DNA of 64,000 bases from Umbilicaria muhlenbergii (Eukaryota; Ascomycota; Lecanoromycetes; Umbilicariales; Umbilicariaceae), in contig KK106981.1 in NCBI GenBank assembly GCA_000611775.1, forward strand, positions 2,409,954 to 2,473,953, given 5' to 3'. Made by a program: the position numbers and the translations under genes. Of the stretch, positions 9,648 through 21,552 are shown piece after piece; the first letter of the stretch is position 1, and each line of letters begins with the position of its first letter. The notes under the pieces were generated by a model. The model had not been told where the DNA came from. It saw only the letters and a list, made by a program, of their open reading frames with translations, and did no database searches.

Positions 9648-12221
9648 ATGGTTAAGGTCTCTACAGACTACATCGCCGTGGGCGGTAATAGGCATCCTGC
9701 GGCGGCAGACTGGGATGCAGCAACTGGACTCCTCGCTTTCGGAGCAGATAACAACGTTGCGTTGTGGGACCCCCTGGTACTACCTTTGTTTCTGCCGTCA
9801 GATGCTTAAGAACGCTGATCGTGTAGACAGCAAGATCAACAGCGAGGCGTGAAAACTTTGCTGTGTGGTCACACGGACAAAGTCAATGCTGTCAAATTCC
9901 TTCCGCAGGCCTCAAGAGAGGCGCCGCTTGTACTCAGCGGTTCTGTGGATAAAACTATAAGAGTATGGCAAGTAGACTTGGAGTCGCCCACAGGGTATCG
10001 TGATATAGCCGTCTTGGAAGGACACGCAAGCTCTGTCAATTGCCTTGCAGTAACACCTGGCCGCAAGATCTTTGCTTCTGGATCTGCCGATGCTACCATT
10101 AGGATCTGGCTGGTTGATCTCACGGAGGACAACGGGGTACATACGTCGCTGCTGCAAGCCATCAAGATCACACCCAGGTATTTCCCTTTGGGCTTGGCAC
10201 TGATTGAGCTTGGGGAAACCGGAGCTCTGGTACTTGCAGCTGCAGGCACAAGGAGCAATATCCAGATATTCGTTACAGAGGGAGATCCACTCCATCTTAA
10301 TTTCATTCTGCGTGCGACACTTACAGGGCATGAGGGCTGGATACGCTCCTTGGCTTTTACGACAGACACTAATGACACCGGCAGTGATGTGCTATTGGCT
10401 TCTGCGAGCCAAGACAAATACATCCGTCTATGGCGCATCCACCGAGGCATGGACCTCCCCGCCTCAAATACTGTGTTGGGGGCATTCGGAAAATCGTTGT
10501 CAAACAAGGCCCACAAACTTGAAGCTGCAGGCAGCGACTACTCATTAACCTTCGAGGCCTTGCTGCTTGGCCACGAGGACTGGATCTATACAGTAGGATG
10601 GAGGGTCAACAGTGGACGTACTCAACTGCTTTCGGCATCTGCCGATAACTCTTTGGCTATCTGGGAGTCAGACGCCAGCTCAGGTGTTTGGATTTGCACA
10701 ACGCGTCTGGGCGAGATAAGTGCACAGAAGGGATCAACGACCGCCACAGGCAGCACCGGCGGTTTCTGGATAGGTCTGTGGTCTCCAAGCGGAGAATCGG
10801 TGGCAAGCCTCGGGAGAACGGGCAGTTGGAGAATCTGGAATTACGATGGCACTCAGAAACGTTGGGAGCAGGGTTTGGGTACTAGTGGTCATGTGAAGGA
10901 TGTCACCAGCATCTCTTGGGCGGTAGACGGATCTTATCTGCTTTCGACGGGCTCGGACCAAACAACCAGGTTACACGCTGAGTGGAGACGAGGTACAACA
11001 CGCTCATGGCACGAATTTGCCAGGCCTCAAATCCATGGCTATGACATCAACTGCATAGATTCGCTAGGAGAATCTCAATTCATCTCAGGGGCGGATGAGA
11101 AGCTCCTTCGTGTGTTTGATGAGCCGAAAGCTGTTGCACAATTGCTGGAGAAACTATGCTGCATCAGCGGAATATCCACTCAGGACATGGCCGATGCTGC
11201 TAACATACCCGTGCTAGGACTATCTAACAAGGCTGTCTCGGCTGTCGCAGACGTTGAAAACACCGTGGAGGGTGAGCAAGAGATAAAGGATCTAACCTTT
11301 GAGCTCCCAAAACCGACCCTTGATCTCACTCATCCGCCATTCGAAGATCATTTGGCCAGACACACGTTGTGGCCAGAGAGGGAGAAGTTGTACGGGCATG
11401 GCCACGAGATCTCTGCCGTTGCCGCAAGCCACGATGGTACTATTGTGGCTACAGCCTGCAGGGCCAGCTCGATTGACCACGCTGTGATTCGGTTGTATGA
11501 TACGCGGGAATGGCGGGAAATCAAGCCACCACTGACAGCACATTCTTTGACCGTAACACGTCTGCAGTTCTCGGATGATGACCGGTTCTTGCTTAGCGTT
11601 GGCCGCGACAGGCAGTGGACCGTGTTCGGACGAGGAGAACTAGGAGGAGATGACGACGCTGGACCGTACCAGATCCGATCTTCGAATCCGAAAGGCCATT
11701 CAAGGATGATTCTTGATGCGGCATGGGCTCCCAGTTCAGCAGCAAGGTGTTTCGCAACTGCTAGCAGAGATAAGTCTGTAAAGATTTGGCTTGCCGAAGC
11801 AGACTCTTTCGCATGTAAGGCAACAGTACCCGTTTCGTCCTCGGCAACCGCGGTCGCTTTCTTGCCGCACCTCCTGCATGGACTGCTTCATCTTGCCATC
11901 GGAACGGAAAGTGGCGAAATATCTGTACAGTTTTTAGATCTGTCTGCCCTAAAAGCGGACAATTTCTATAAGTTTGACAGAAGGTGAGCATTTGCAAATA
12001 AAGCGCTCCAGCCATGTGATTCTGACTTGTACAGGATCTCTCCATCAACGTCTGTCACCCAGTTGTCGTGGAGGCCACCGTCGAGACAGTTCACGACAAG
12101 CAGAGATACCGAAGATCATCAGAATGAACAGCAAGCCATTCACTTGGCGATCGCTTGCGGAGATAGCTCACTACGTTTATGCTCTATCCGAAACATAAAC
12201 TATCCTGGACGGCCCCAATAA
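9648..12221 (+). CDS. ELP2: Elongator complex subunit 2 (WD40)
   Basis: Elp2 is the double WD40-propeller scaffold of Elongator, which adds the carboxymethyl group at wobble U34 (mcm5U) of tRNA. Exons: 9648-9776, 9831-11983 and 12035-12221, giving 822 residues, the usual size. The N-terminus (MVKVSTDYIAVGGNRHPAAA, then DWDAATGLLAFGADNNVALW) is typical of Elp2. Many WD repeats follow, for example LLCGHTDKVNAVKF, VLSGSVDKTIRVW, ASASQDKYIRLW, LLSASADNSLAIW, LLSTGSDQTTRLH and FATASRDKSVKIW. The last exon supplies the closing blade (HLAIACGDSSLRLCSI). Splicing across 9776/9831 joins DPL to QDQQRGVKTLLCGH in frame. It is divergent from URM1; both products build mcm5s2U34. Confidence 0.95.
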
Positions 12222-12371
12222 AGGCCTCCCCAATCCATGACTCTTGTGCCGTACACAATAGCTGGATCTGTACATCATCTTTCGTTGAAGAATAGGCGAG
12301 AAAGGGCGCGCGTTGTTAAACAGAATCTTGCCAAGTTCCTCCCCTTGCTGAATCTCAAATGCGTATGAGGA

Positions 12372-13284
12372 CTAGACCTTTTTTTCGTTCCCATATCCAC
12401 CCTTTCCCTCCAAGGATTCGTACGTCTTGCCTTCACTCGCCCTCCCATCCCTCGGACCCCTCTCCTTGAGATCCTGCTTCAACCATTCCAGCACCAACTC
12501 GCCCAACTGACTATTCCCACTCTTTCTCAGACCACCAAGATCGAAGCCCTCCATACTGCCCCACTCCTTCACTTTTCCCTTATGCATATGGACCAAATGC
12601 GTAGGCCAGTTTGCCAAATTATCCAAAATATGCGTCGCATACACAACAGTGCAAGGCCTGTTCTCCGTCTCCTTTTTCAGGAAGGTCAAGAAGTTACTCC
12701 TGCTCAGCAGGTCCAAATCGACCGTGATCTCATCAAGCAACAGTATCCGCCACGGTCTCAGAAGCCCCATTGCCAACTGTACGCGTCTTCTTTCTCCATC
12801 ACTCACAGTGTGCATGCGCCATCTCAGATCAATATCTAGAATTTGCACCAACTCGTCCCGCCGCTGCGTGTAGTAATTCCCGCCTACAGAAGCGAGTAAG
12901 GTGGGGACGTCCATGTCTGTGCGGACGATAGGGTTGAGGACCCATTCCAGGCCGAGATATGTGACACCTTCGAGGCCATCTTTGAAAGGGTCAACGCCGG
13001 CGATGCTGACCGTACCGGTTGGAGCAAGACGCTTCCCTGAGAGGAGGCGCAGGAGCGTTGTTTTGCCGGCGCCGTTAGCTGAGGGATGATTAGAGACAGG
13101 TGCATGGATTAGATGGAAGTTCTATGGCGTTCTACTAACCGCCTATCAGAAGTGTACGGCTGCTGGGTGGCAGGTTGAGGATTACATTGTTGAGACCGGA
13201 GGAGCCGTCGGGAAAAGCATAGTTGAGGCCTTTGACATGGATGGACGGGGCTATCTCCTGGCTTTCGCCATTAGTCGCTGACAT
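12372..13284 (-). CDS. CAF16: Caf16-type soluble ABC ATPase (CCR4-NOT associated)
   Basis: A single-domain ABC protein without membrane segments; the yeast homologue Caf16 associates with CCR4-NOT, though its molecular role is not settled. Exons 13284-13140 and 13078-12372 give 283 residues. The 61-base intron falls inside the Walker A motif, which reads GANGAGKTT after splicing. The signature is [15 protein letters not shown], Walker B is [12 protein letters not shown], and the H-loop is VVYATHILD. The C-terminus is Lys/Gly/Glu-rich ([11 protein letters not shown]). It converges with ELP2, 150 bases between the stop codons, and is divergent from MOD5. Confidence 0.9.
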
Positions 13285-13642
13285 TGAGGGATCGTACTTC
13301 AAGTGGGATTCGGATCGGTACCTGGGTGGAGGTTGAGGTCGAGGCGGCTAACAAAGGCTGTGGGGGATCGGAGTGCGGTACCCTACGGAATTGCCTCCTA
13401 AGTTCTTGATACGAGTACGATGATGGCATCGATCTTGGGACCCTGCATACGGCCAAGCCGCTACGCACCGAGCCTCCGCAGGGCAATTGAAGGGACCTTA
13501 CTCTACGTGTACTCGTAGCTCACATCTGCCTTGGTTTTCTCGAGCTCTATATCGTGTTTGCTCTTATAACAGCACTGTTGTATTGGAACAGGATAGAAAA
13601 GAATGGCGCTACGATGACTTCAAGGGCTATAAGTCTCCACTT
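13285..13642. promoter_or_regulatory. divergent promoter CAF16 / MOD5
   Basis: A 358-base region between opposite start codons. I see no copy of the CTTATCGATAAG palindrome here. The frame of MOD5 stays open upstream to about 13487 but without an ATG, so that part is taken as 5' leader. Confidence 0.4.
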
Positions 13643-15153
13643 ATGCTGCGCCCGTCCTACAGAGGACTGACCATGCTACGGCGACCCCCCGAGAACCCAC
13701 TCATCGCTATCGTTGGCGCAACAGGGACTGGTAAGTCTCAGGTCAGTCTTCCCCAACTCAAGCTCTTGACTGTGTAGATTCTAAGGCCCGTGAACAGCTG
13801 GCCGTGTCATTAGCAGAACGATTTCGCGGAGAAGTTATCAATGGCGACGCGCTGCAATTGTACAATGACCTACCAGTTGTGACGAACAAAATCCCAGTCC
13901 GGGACCGGAAAGGAATACCTCACCACCTACTGGGATGCGTAGATTTAGATGAGGAACCTTGGCGGGTTGGGAAATTCGTGGAGCAGGCTCGTCGAGCAAT
14001 TACAGAAGTCAGATCAAGGGGAAACCTACCCATCTTGGTTGGAGGTACGCATTACTACACTCAGGCGCTACTGTTCAAAGATGCTGTAATAGATGGTAGT
14101 GATGATGGAGAAGACCAATACATACCACCGGAAGACGAGGAGAAGACATGGCCAATATTGGGTGCAAGCACAGAGGATATGTTGGAAAGACTACGCGAGG
14201 TGGACCCGTCCATGGCGGCAAGATGGCACCCCAAAGATCGACGGAAGATCAGACGCAGTTTGGGAATATGGTTGAAGACCGGTAGGCAAGCATCGGACAT
14301 CTATGAGGAGCAGAGGCAGCGGAGAGCCACTAAGTCAGCCGAGCTCGGGCAAAGCCATGGGCCAGATAATGGGCAAGGTAGGAATACTGCAAACAATACA
14401 TTGCCCACCACAAGCATACTACTACGGTTTCCCACCCTAATTTTATGGGTTCATGCATCCTCAGATATACTTGCTCCGCGATTGAACGAGCGAGTGGAGG
14501 ACATGATGAGCAACGGACTGCTCTCCGAAGTCGAATCAATGCAGGCCTCGCTCTGTAAGCAGGAGGCTCAAGGATGCACAGTTGACCAGACCCGTGGGAT
14601 CTGGGTCGCGATCGGCTACAAGGAATTCACAGGCTATATGTCTGCATTGAACGCTGGGAACGTAAACCCAAAGGAGCTAGAGGCTACCAAACAAGAAGCT
14701 ATCGAGAGGACCAAGGTTGCCACAAGGCAGTATGCCAAACGCCAGATCAGATGGATCAGGCTCAAATTACTGCGGACCCTGAGAGAGAGCGAACTGGCCG
14801 ATAGGATGTATATCTTGGATAGTAGCGACCTCTCGCAATGGTCGACGGCTGTGGTTAACATGGCGTGCGATCTTACTGCTTCGTTTATAGAAGGGACGAA
14901 TCTCCCAGACCCTTCACAATTGTCAGGAGCAGCGCGAGAAATGCTTTCAGCTAACAACAAAGCCGATACACCCAGAGGTAAAGACTTTCAGGCTAGGCAC
15001 TGCCATTTATGCGAAACCACGCTCATGACTGAGGGACAGTGGGTAGAGCATGTGAAAAGTAGGAAACACAGGAAGATCGAAAAAGCCAGAGGAAGCAGTG
15101 AGCACCGACCAGCCGCAAGGGTGCACAAGATTGATACCTTAGGGCTAAAGTGA
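13643..15153 (+). CDS. MOD5: tRNA dimethylallyltransferase (i6A37)
   Basis: Transfers the isopentenyl group from dimethylallyl diphosphate to N6 of A37 in tRNAs that read UNN codons, in the cytosol and probably mitochondria. Two exons, 13643-13741 and 13798-15153, give 484 residues. The P-loop GATGTGKSQ ends exon 1 and LAVSLAERF opens exon 2. INGDALQLYNDLPVVTNK and LPILVGGTHYYTQALL are family motifs, and the DQTRGIWVAIGYKEF segment follows. The C-terminus carries the eukaryote-specific matrin-type C2H2 zinc finger (CHLCETTLMTEGQWVEH, then SRKHRK). The start is the only upstream in-frame ATG (MLRPSYRGLTMLRRPPENP); a second Met ten codons in may serve as cytosolic start, and the basic leader could target mitochondria. 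Confidence 0.93.
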
Positions 15154-16312
15154 ACCACGACTTGCTGCCGATTTACAAGAACGCGCAACCGTGTCATCAC
15201 GGTAGGAATATATTGCTGTACTTCTACCAGGTACCTGTGTAGGCAAAAGTATAGACGTTCCTCGCGCGAGTGCAAAGGGGAGAGCTTCAGTTGGTGGAGA
15301 TAGCGCTGGTCGGTGGCATACGCAATTCTCGGGCTTCAAGCGTTTGGCTTCCACTCCCGAGCCATGAACTGTAGGGGAAGTCGATGCATTCGGCTCTTGG
15401 AAAGAAGTTTGGATCAAACAAATGTAGCCTTTCCACTGGTCCGATCCACGAGTGCAACGTGGGGTATGCCATTCGTCCCTGCTGAGCCATTTTGAAGTCG
15501 CCGAAAGTCCAGACGCAGCCCCGCAGGACAAGCAAGCTTCGGTGATCTCCTCTTGCATGATACATACATTACCGCATTCAGCGCTCATGGCTCCTTACTC
15601 TTATTCGGTACACAGCAATCGCAAGGGTGAGTGACTTTTGAGTGTGAGGCATTTATTCCCTGGTTTGCTTTTCTTTATTTTCCTGACCACTCTCAGCCCC
15701 TCTTCTAGCGATGCATTGGGAGTACATACCCCGATCGCGTGGCAACTCTGCTGCAATTTACATTCCCGGTCTCCGCTCTTCATTACAGTGTACAAGCCTC
15801 TCCAAAGAAAAAGAGCTTGGTATCAATTGGTCTGATGCCGTACCATCACTGCGCAGAGGACAATGGTATCTGTGCACCGCCAGCCCGCGCCCATGCCCCT
15901 GTCTGATATATTTGGCATGCGGCATTTATGATACACTGACAGTGATAAGATGATCGTATCTGCCTATCTGGCTGCCTGGCACCGGCTTCGTGACCTTATG
16001 CAATGCCGGGTTTTGTTGAGCCACGACATGTGCACGTTGCATCATCGTCGTTTTGGTGATGATGATTGTTATTACCTTAGTCTTGCCCACTGCAGTGCCA
16101 CCACGGCAGAGAGGGGAAGTGGACTGCCAGCGTGGCCTAGGCCTATGAGACCAAGGTATATAACTGAAACGTGCTCCTCGTGTTACTATGATTTCTCAAC
16201 TTTTCACACGTGGGCTCACGCCGCCATAACAATAGCAATGACTTCATCAACTGCCTTCTATTAACATTGATCTTTCTATTCTTTTCATTCTTCTCTATCA
16301 TTAACCGAAGCG
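15154..16312. other. intergenic; promoter of the P-type ATPase
   Basis: No supportable gene. A 147-codon minus-strand frame (15588-15145) overlaps the end of MOD5 and has no recognisable motif. The 40 bases before the ATPase start are pyrimidine-rich (TCTTTCTATTC and onward), a common feature around fungal transcription starts. Confidence 0.45.
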
Positions 16313-19300
16313 ATGGAAGCACATGAGAACGACAAGGGAATCGCCTTCGAAAGGCGCATTCGCTATGCTGATGAAGAAGAAGCTGGGGAGGCTCGGGGAG
16401 ATGGCGCAAAGCTCACACGACAGCTGTCAATCGCCTCCCAAATGTCCATCAGCAGCGTACGCAGCGGACGACACTCAATTGATCCCGCAACAGCCCTTCC
16501 TATTCATTACAGGACGCTGTAAGTATGCCTGTCTCCGAGGCTGCCAGAGTTGTATACTGACGATTGTGCAGCTCTGATCAGCTTGGAGAGTCCAGGGAGA
16601 AGGAGCTTGCTGAAGCCAAGAAGGTGAAGGACCGAGCGGAGCCGGGTATGGAGGCCTATGTTCATTCTCCATTCGTGACGTTCTGGCCTAACCATCTCCC
16701 AGAGCTGGGTGATCTTACATGGCACACTCTTGCTCCTAACGAACTCTTTCAGCGCCTCTCTACCTCCCCGATCCAAGGCCTTTCCGCCGAACAAGTCAAA
16801 AGAAAGACAGAGGAGTATGGACGCAATGTGAGTCTGTGGTACTCGAATCCTGCTTGGGGTTCTAAATGACGTACAAAACAGTCCCCCTCGCCGCCACCCT
16901 CACGTCTAGCACGTAGGATCTTTGGTTACCTATTTGGCGGGTTTGGCGCGATCCTCTTGATCGGCAGTATCCTTGTGTTCATATCGTGGAAACCACTAGG
17001 CTCACCACCGGCACCGTCCAATCTGGCCCTGGCCGTCGTGCTTGCCGTTGTCTTTGTTGTCCAAGCCGGATTCAATGCCTGGCAGGATTGGTCGTCTTCG
17101 AGAGTTATGGCCTCAATTACGACCATGCTCCCCGAAAACTGCCTGCTTCTGAGAGACGGTAATCAGACTCAGGTAGATCTGCCACCGAATCTCCTCCTGG
17201 GATCCCAGTTAAAAGGTTCAACAGGTCTTGGCACCCGATGTAGTTCCGGGCGACGTTCTGTATATCAAAGCTGGCAACAAGCTCCCAGCAGACGTCCGAT
17301 TTATTGAGATCTCATCTGATGCAAAGTTCGACCGCTCTATACTAACAGGTACGTGTGATCATGGGAACACTTCTGAAGACCGTGCTGTTGACTCGTGCTA
17401 AGGTGAATCAATGCCAATCTCTGGCACTGTGGAATCAACGGACGACAACTACCTTGAAACGCACTGTATAGGCATGCAAGGTACGCACTGCATTTCTGGC
17501 AGTGGTCTTGGAGTAGTTGTGGCAACTGGCGATCGTACTGTTTTCGGCCGCATAGCGAAGCTTACAAGCCAACCGAACACCTCATTAACGACGCTCCAAA
17601 AGGAGATTCTGCGTTTCGTACTAATAATATGTTCGCTCGCTCTGGGTATGATCATTCTCGTCATAATATTATGGTAAGTCTTTTTATGGCTACAAAGCTT
17701 GATGCACCTCTTGTAGCGCATGACTGATGATGTCTGAAAGGGGCTCGTTTCTTCACAAGAAAAATCCGACCTGGATCAGTGTTCCCGACCTAATCGTTGT
17801 CATTGTTACAGTAGCGGTGGCCTTCATTCCAGAAGGCCTGCCCATTGCATTGACAGCCAGCTTGACCATCACAGCAAACATCATGCAAAAGAATAAGATC
17901 CTTTGCAAGTCACTGAAGACCGTCGAGACTTTGGGGGCAGTTTCTGTCATTTGCTCTGATAAGACAGGAACTCTTACCAAGGTTAGCTGGCACGTGTTCC
18001 TATGGTTCGCTCCAGGCTAACACGACATTATCCAGAACCAAATGTACGCCAGTGAATGCTCGGCTGGTACGAAGAAGATGACACCGCAAGGTGCCCGTGA
18101 CGAGATAATTAGGCTACAAGGTTCTAGCAACGCTATTGGACAGCTAAGAGCCGTCGCCGGCCTCTGTAATGCAGGCGAATTCGACGCTGCATCCATGCAT
18201 TTGCCTCTCGATGAACGCAAGATCAACGGCGACGCCACAGACCAGGCTGTACTACGTTTCTCGGAACTCTTGGGACCGGTCGCCGAACTCCGATGCATGT
18301 GGAGGAAGAGATTTGACCTCGCCTTCAACAGCAAGAACAAATTCATGATACGAGTCTTCTCTTCCGTCGAGCCTGAGGGCTTGCAAATCGCTTTGCCTAC
18401 CAATGATGTATCCCGGTTTGACCGCGATGAAGATATGTAAGAATTTGTGACACTCGGTTAGAGAGCACACGCTGATGAGCACAGGCTTCTGATGATCAAG
18501 GGTGCACCTGACGTGCTGATAGGTCGCTGTAAAACTATCATTGGGGAGGATGGTACCGTGAAAGATCTAAATGTGGAAACTCGTGCGGTGATCGAGGAGG
18601 TTAAGAATGTTTGGTCGAGTCAGGGGAAGCGGGTGATCCTTTTAGCCCGCAAGGTACTTCCTGCCGCGATTGTTGTTTCTTCACCAGCGTCCAACGACTT
18701 CGAGAGGGAAGCTATGGAGCATGCCAGGACTGGTTTGACATTAGTTGGGCTCATTGCCATCGTTGATCCACCAGTAAGTCAAGATGCAGTATATGTTGTG
18801 CATGACGTTGCTAAGCACGTTGCAGCGTGATGAGATCCCTGAGGTCATTCGTGTCTTGCGGCGCGCTGGTATTCGTATTTTCATGGTGAGACTTTCTTGC
18901 AGATTCTTAGCCTCGGAATCCGTCACTGACGCAAGGTCGTCATCAAGGTTACGGGCGATTTCAAGCTCACCGCGCAAGCCATCGCTCAGGAGTGTGGTAT
19001 CATTAGCAACCCTACAAACTTAGTAGATGATATTTTGGCTCTTTCACTAGACAAGCCAGTGTGCCTTCTAAGGAAATCGACCGGTACCGACTCGCCGCGA
19101 TCGGGAGGTCCCTTCAAGTCTATCACGCTGAGTGGTCCGGAGCTCATTACCTTGAATGACAATCAATGGGATCTGCTCTGCCTATATGACGAGGTAGTGT
19201 TTGCTCGAACAACACCGGAACAGAAGCTTCGGATCGTCAAGGAGCTGCAGAAGCGCGATAACATTGTTGGTATGACTGGGGATGGCGTGAACGACGCACC

Positions 19301-20298
19301 ATCTCTGAAAGCTGCTGACATCGGTATTGCTCTCGGGAGTGGATCCGACATTGCTATCGAAGCCTCCGATATGGTTTTACTGGATTCTTTCTCGGCCATT
19401 GTAGAAGCCGTTCTGTATGGCCGGGTGGTCTTTGACAACCTCAAGAAGACTGTCATTTACCTGCTTCCAGCTGGTACTTTCAGTGAATTCTGGCCTATCA
19501 TGACGAACGTTTTATTCGGACTACCTCAGATCCTCAGCTCTTTTCTTATGATTGTCATCTGTTGTTTTACGGATTGCGCTGCCGGTAAGTAACACTGTTT
19601 TGTCTTTCCAATCTTCGGCAAATCTCTGGACTGACGATGAATGATTAACAGCGACTGCTTTGGCATATGAACGCCCTGAAGCTGATGTCATGCTAAGGCC
19701 GCCCAGGAATCCTAAAAAGGACAAGCTGGTGGATTGGAAGCTGTTACTCCAAGCTTACGGATTTCTGGGATTCCAAGAGGCCATTACTTCATTCGCCATG
19801 GCATACTGGTACGCGGAGAGAAGAGGTGTCCCATTCGGCAAACTCTGGTTCGGCTACGGTGCCCTCCCCTCCGGGCTCTCACAGGACTATGTCACATCGG
19901 TGCTCAATGAGGCTTCGTCCATCTACTTCGTCAATCTGGTCATAATGTAAGTTGACTTTTCTATGTCCTCAACATTCCACGCTGAATCCATCGTCAGGCA
20001 ATGGTTCAACCTGATGGCGGTCCGCACTCGGCGCCTTAGCATCTTCCAGCATCCACCCGCGTTCAACAAACGTACCCAAAATCTGTACCTGTTCCCGGCC
20101 ATGATATTCGCCCTACTGGTGCTCTTCTTCTTTCTCTATGTTCCGCCATTGCAGAAAGTCTTGAAGTCAACCCGCGTACCCGTGGAGCATTTCTTTCTGC
20201 CAATGGCGTTCGGCATGTTCATACTCTTCTCAGATGAGGCACGGAAATGGGCTGTGAGGAAGTGGCCCAATGGCATAATGGCAAAGCTGGCGTGGTAA
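16313..20298 (+). CDS. type IIC P-type ATPase (Na,K/H,K-ATPase alpha-like)
   Basis: A cation pump of the P-type IIC family, integral to a membrane; the ion is not decided by sequence. Thirteen exons: 16313-16518, 16572-16645, 16703-16827, 16882-17172, 17225-17348, 17403-17673, 17741-17981, 18036-18436, 18485-18773, 18826-18885, 18948-19584, 19652-19946 and 19998-20298, giving 1104 residues. Motifs in order: the actuator TGES (split by an intron), PEGLPIALTAS in M4, the phosphorylated Asp in CSDKTGTLTK (about residue 437), MIKGAPDVLIGRC, and TGDGVNDAPSLKAADIGIA (about 805). Six C-terminal membrane helices follow. The N-terminus is Ser/Arg-rich. The 57-base intron 16646-16702 is in frame and stop-free, so it could be retained, adding 19 residues. 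No beta-subunit gene is visible nearby. Confidence 0.92.
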
Positions 20299-20568
20299 AT
20301 CTCTGCATATAGCGAAGGGTTTGACTTGGCGAAGGAGACAGGTACACAATAGACATAGAAAGCGTCATTTAAAGAGCTAATAGCAAAAGTATCATGGTCT
20401 CGACCTGAGGCGTACTATCAAATTAGGTGGCAGTTGCGGACTGATAAATTTGGGGATCCTCAGCAGCAAGTCGACAACCAAAAAGACACCTTTTTCACCA
20501 AGTAAACTAAGAGCGTAGATGGAGAAGCTCAGTCCCCTCTGATATAGCATCTGCGTAGCTCGAAGTAG

Positions 20569-20928
20569 GTGTCAGGGGGTCTCCCTTTGTGAACTGCCAC
20601 TTATTTTGGGCGTGCCTAAGATGACGCCCCTACTTTCTACCCCCTCTCCACCGAAAGTCGCAGCTTTCAGCTGAGTTCCTACGCATAATTACTTAGTTTT
20701 GAGTTACTAAATCTCTATTGCTTAACAGTTAGCTACTGCTTAACAGCTCAATCACTTAACTCCTTCGCACACTTGCCTCTACTCTCAACCTGTAAGGAGG
20801 TATGGCTTGCAGTATTAGGTGGTTTGAGTTAGAAATAAATGTATGTTTAAAGTGTCGGGGGATGTCAATGTGAAAAATAGGGGTGCCATTTTCGGCACGC
20901 CCCTTTATTTTGACGGTCCCCCTGACAC
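20569..20928. mobile_element. 360-bp inverted-repeat element (MITE-like)
   Basis: The ends are an exact 11-base inverted repeat, GTGTCAGGGGG at 20569-20579 and its complement at 20918-20928. Similarity continues inward for roughly 70 bases on each side (both arms share GGGCGTGCC and CCCCTA blocks). Flanks are GAAGTAG on the left and GAAGTGG on the right, a possible 7-base target-site duplication with one mismatch. There is no coding capacity. The rest of 20299-21236 holds nothing I can name. Confidence 0.6.
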
Positions 20929-21236
20929 GAAGTGGCAATTTTGTGTAATGGAACAACTCCGCAGTGTTGTCACATTTCAAGAAATTGAGAAGAATGCTTG
21001 GACTGCTTTATGTACAGACATTCACTACCCTGGGGTTCTCCAATGAACAACTAGGATCTTCGTTACTTAACTCTGTCTGAGCCCATGTGTAAATTAAGAC
21101 GCCCCCGAGGAAGCCAGGGATTCAAAACAGTATCCTGCGGCCGCCGTTTCTACCACCTCGAACTGTGTTCGAAGTCATTCAAAAAGCAAAGAAGCCTCTG
21201 AGGAGAGCCAGAAGGAACAGAGAAAGCCAAAACATG

Positions 21237-21400
21237 TGCGGCCGCCGGGACTCGAACCCGGAGCCAGCGCAAATCATTGCGGATTGAGTTGAGTGAACAA
21301 CTTTCATCTTATGGGAAGCGCTGGAACTTGTTAATTCTTTTATCGACGAATACGAACAGACCAGTTTATTACCTGATTTTAACCCTTAAACCACGGCCGC
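21237..21400 (-). tRNA. tRNA-like gene or pseudogene, isotype unassigned
   Basis: On the minus strand the ends form a perfect 7-bp acceptor stem: GCGGCCG at 21400-21394 and CGGCCGC at 21244-21238, then discriminator A. The T arm is intact (CCGGG, loop TTCGAGT, CCCGG; 21261-21245). T8 and G9 and a weak D arm follow the 5' strand. The gene spans 164 bases, about twice normal. A CGCAA-TGAT-TTGCG hairpin before the T arm could be the long variable arm of a Leu or Ser tRNA, and an intron would explain the remainder. I could not place a convincing anticodon arm, so it may be a decayed copy. Confidence 0.5.
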
Positions 21401-21552
21401 CGTATACGAGAAAGCCCTTATTGCTCTATATAATCCTATAAAAATTGGGGGCTCACCAGAGGCTCGAAAGTCGTTTAGCGTGGGTGGGATGATCCGCCCT
21501 GAGACTGCAGAAACAGGAACCCCAACTCCTCTCCGCCCCCCAAAACCCCACC

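Noticed and set aside
15145-15588. 147-codon minus-strand frame downstream of MOD5
   Set aside because: Overlaps the MOD5 end, has no recognisable motif and an irregular composition; more likely antisense chance.
21134-21144. Second copy of TGCGGCCGCCG as the end of another tRNA
   Set aside because: No T arm follows and no partner acceptor strand is present.
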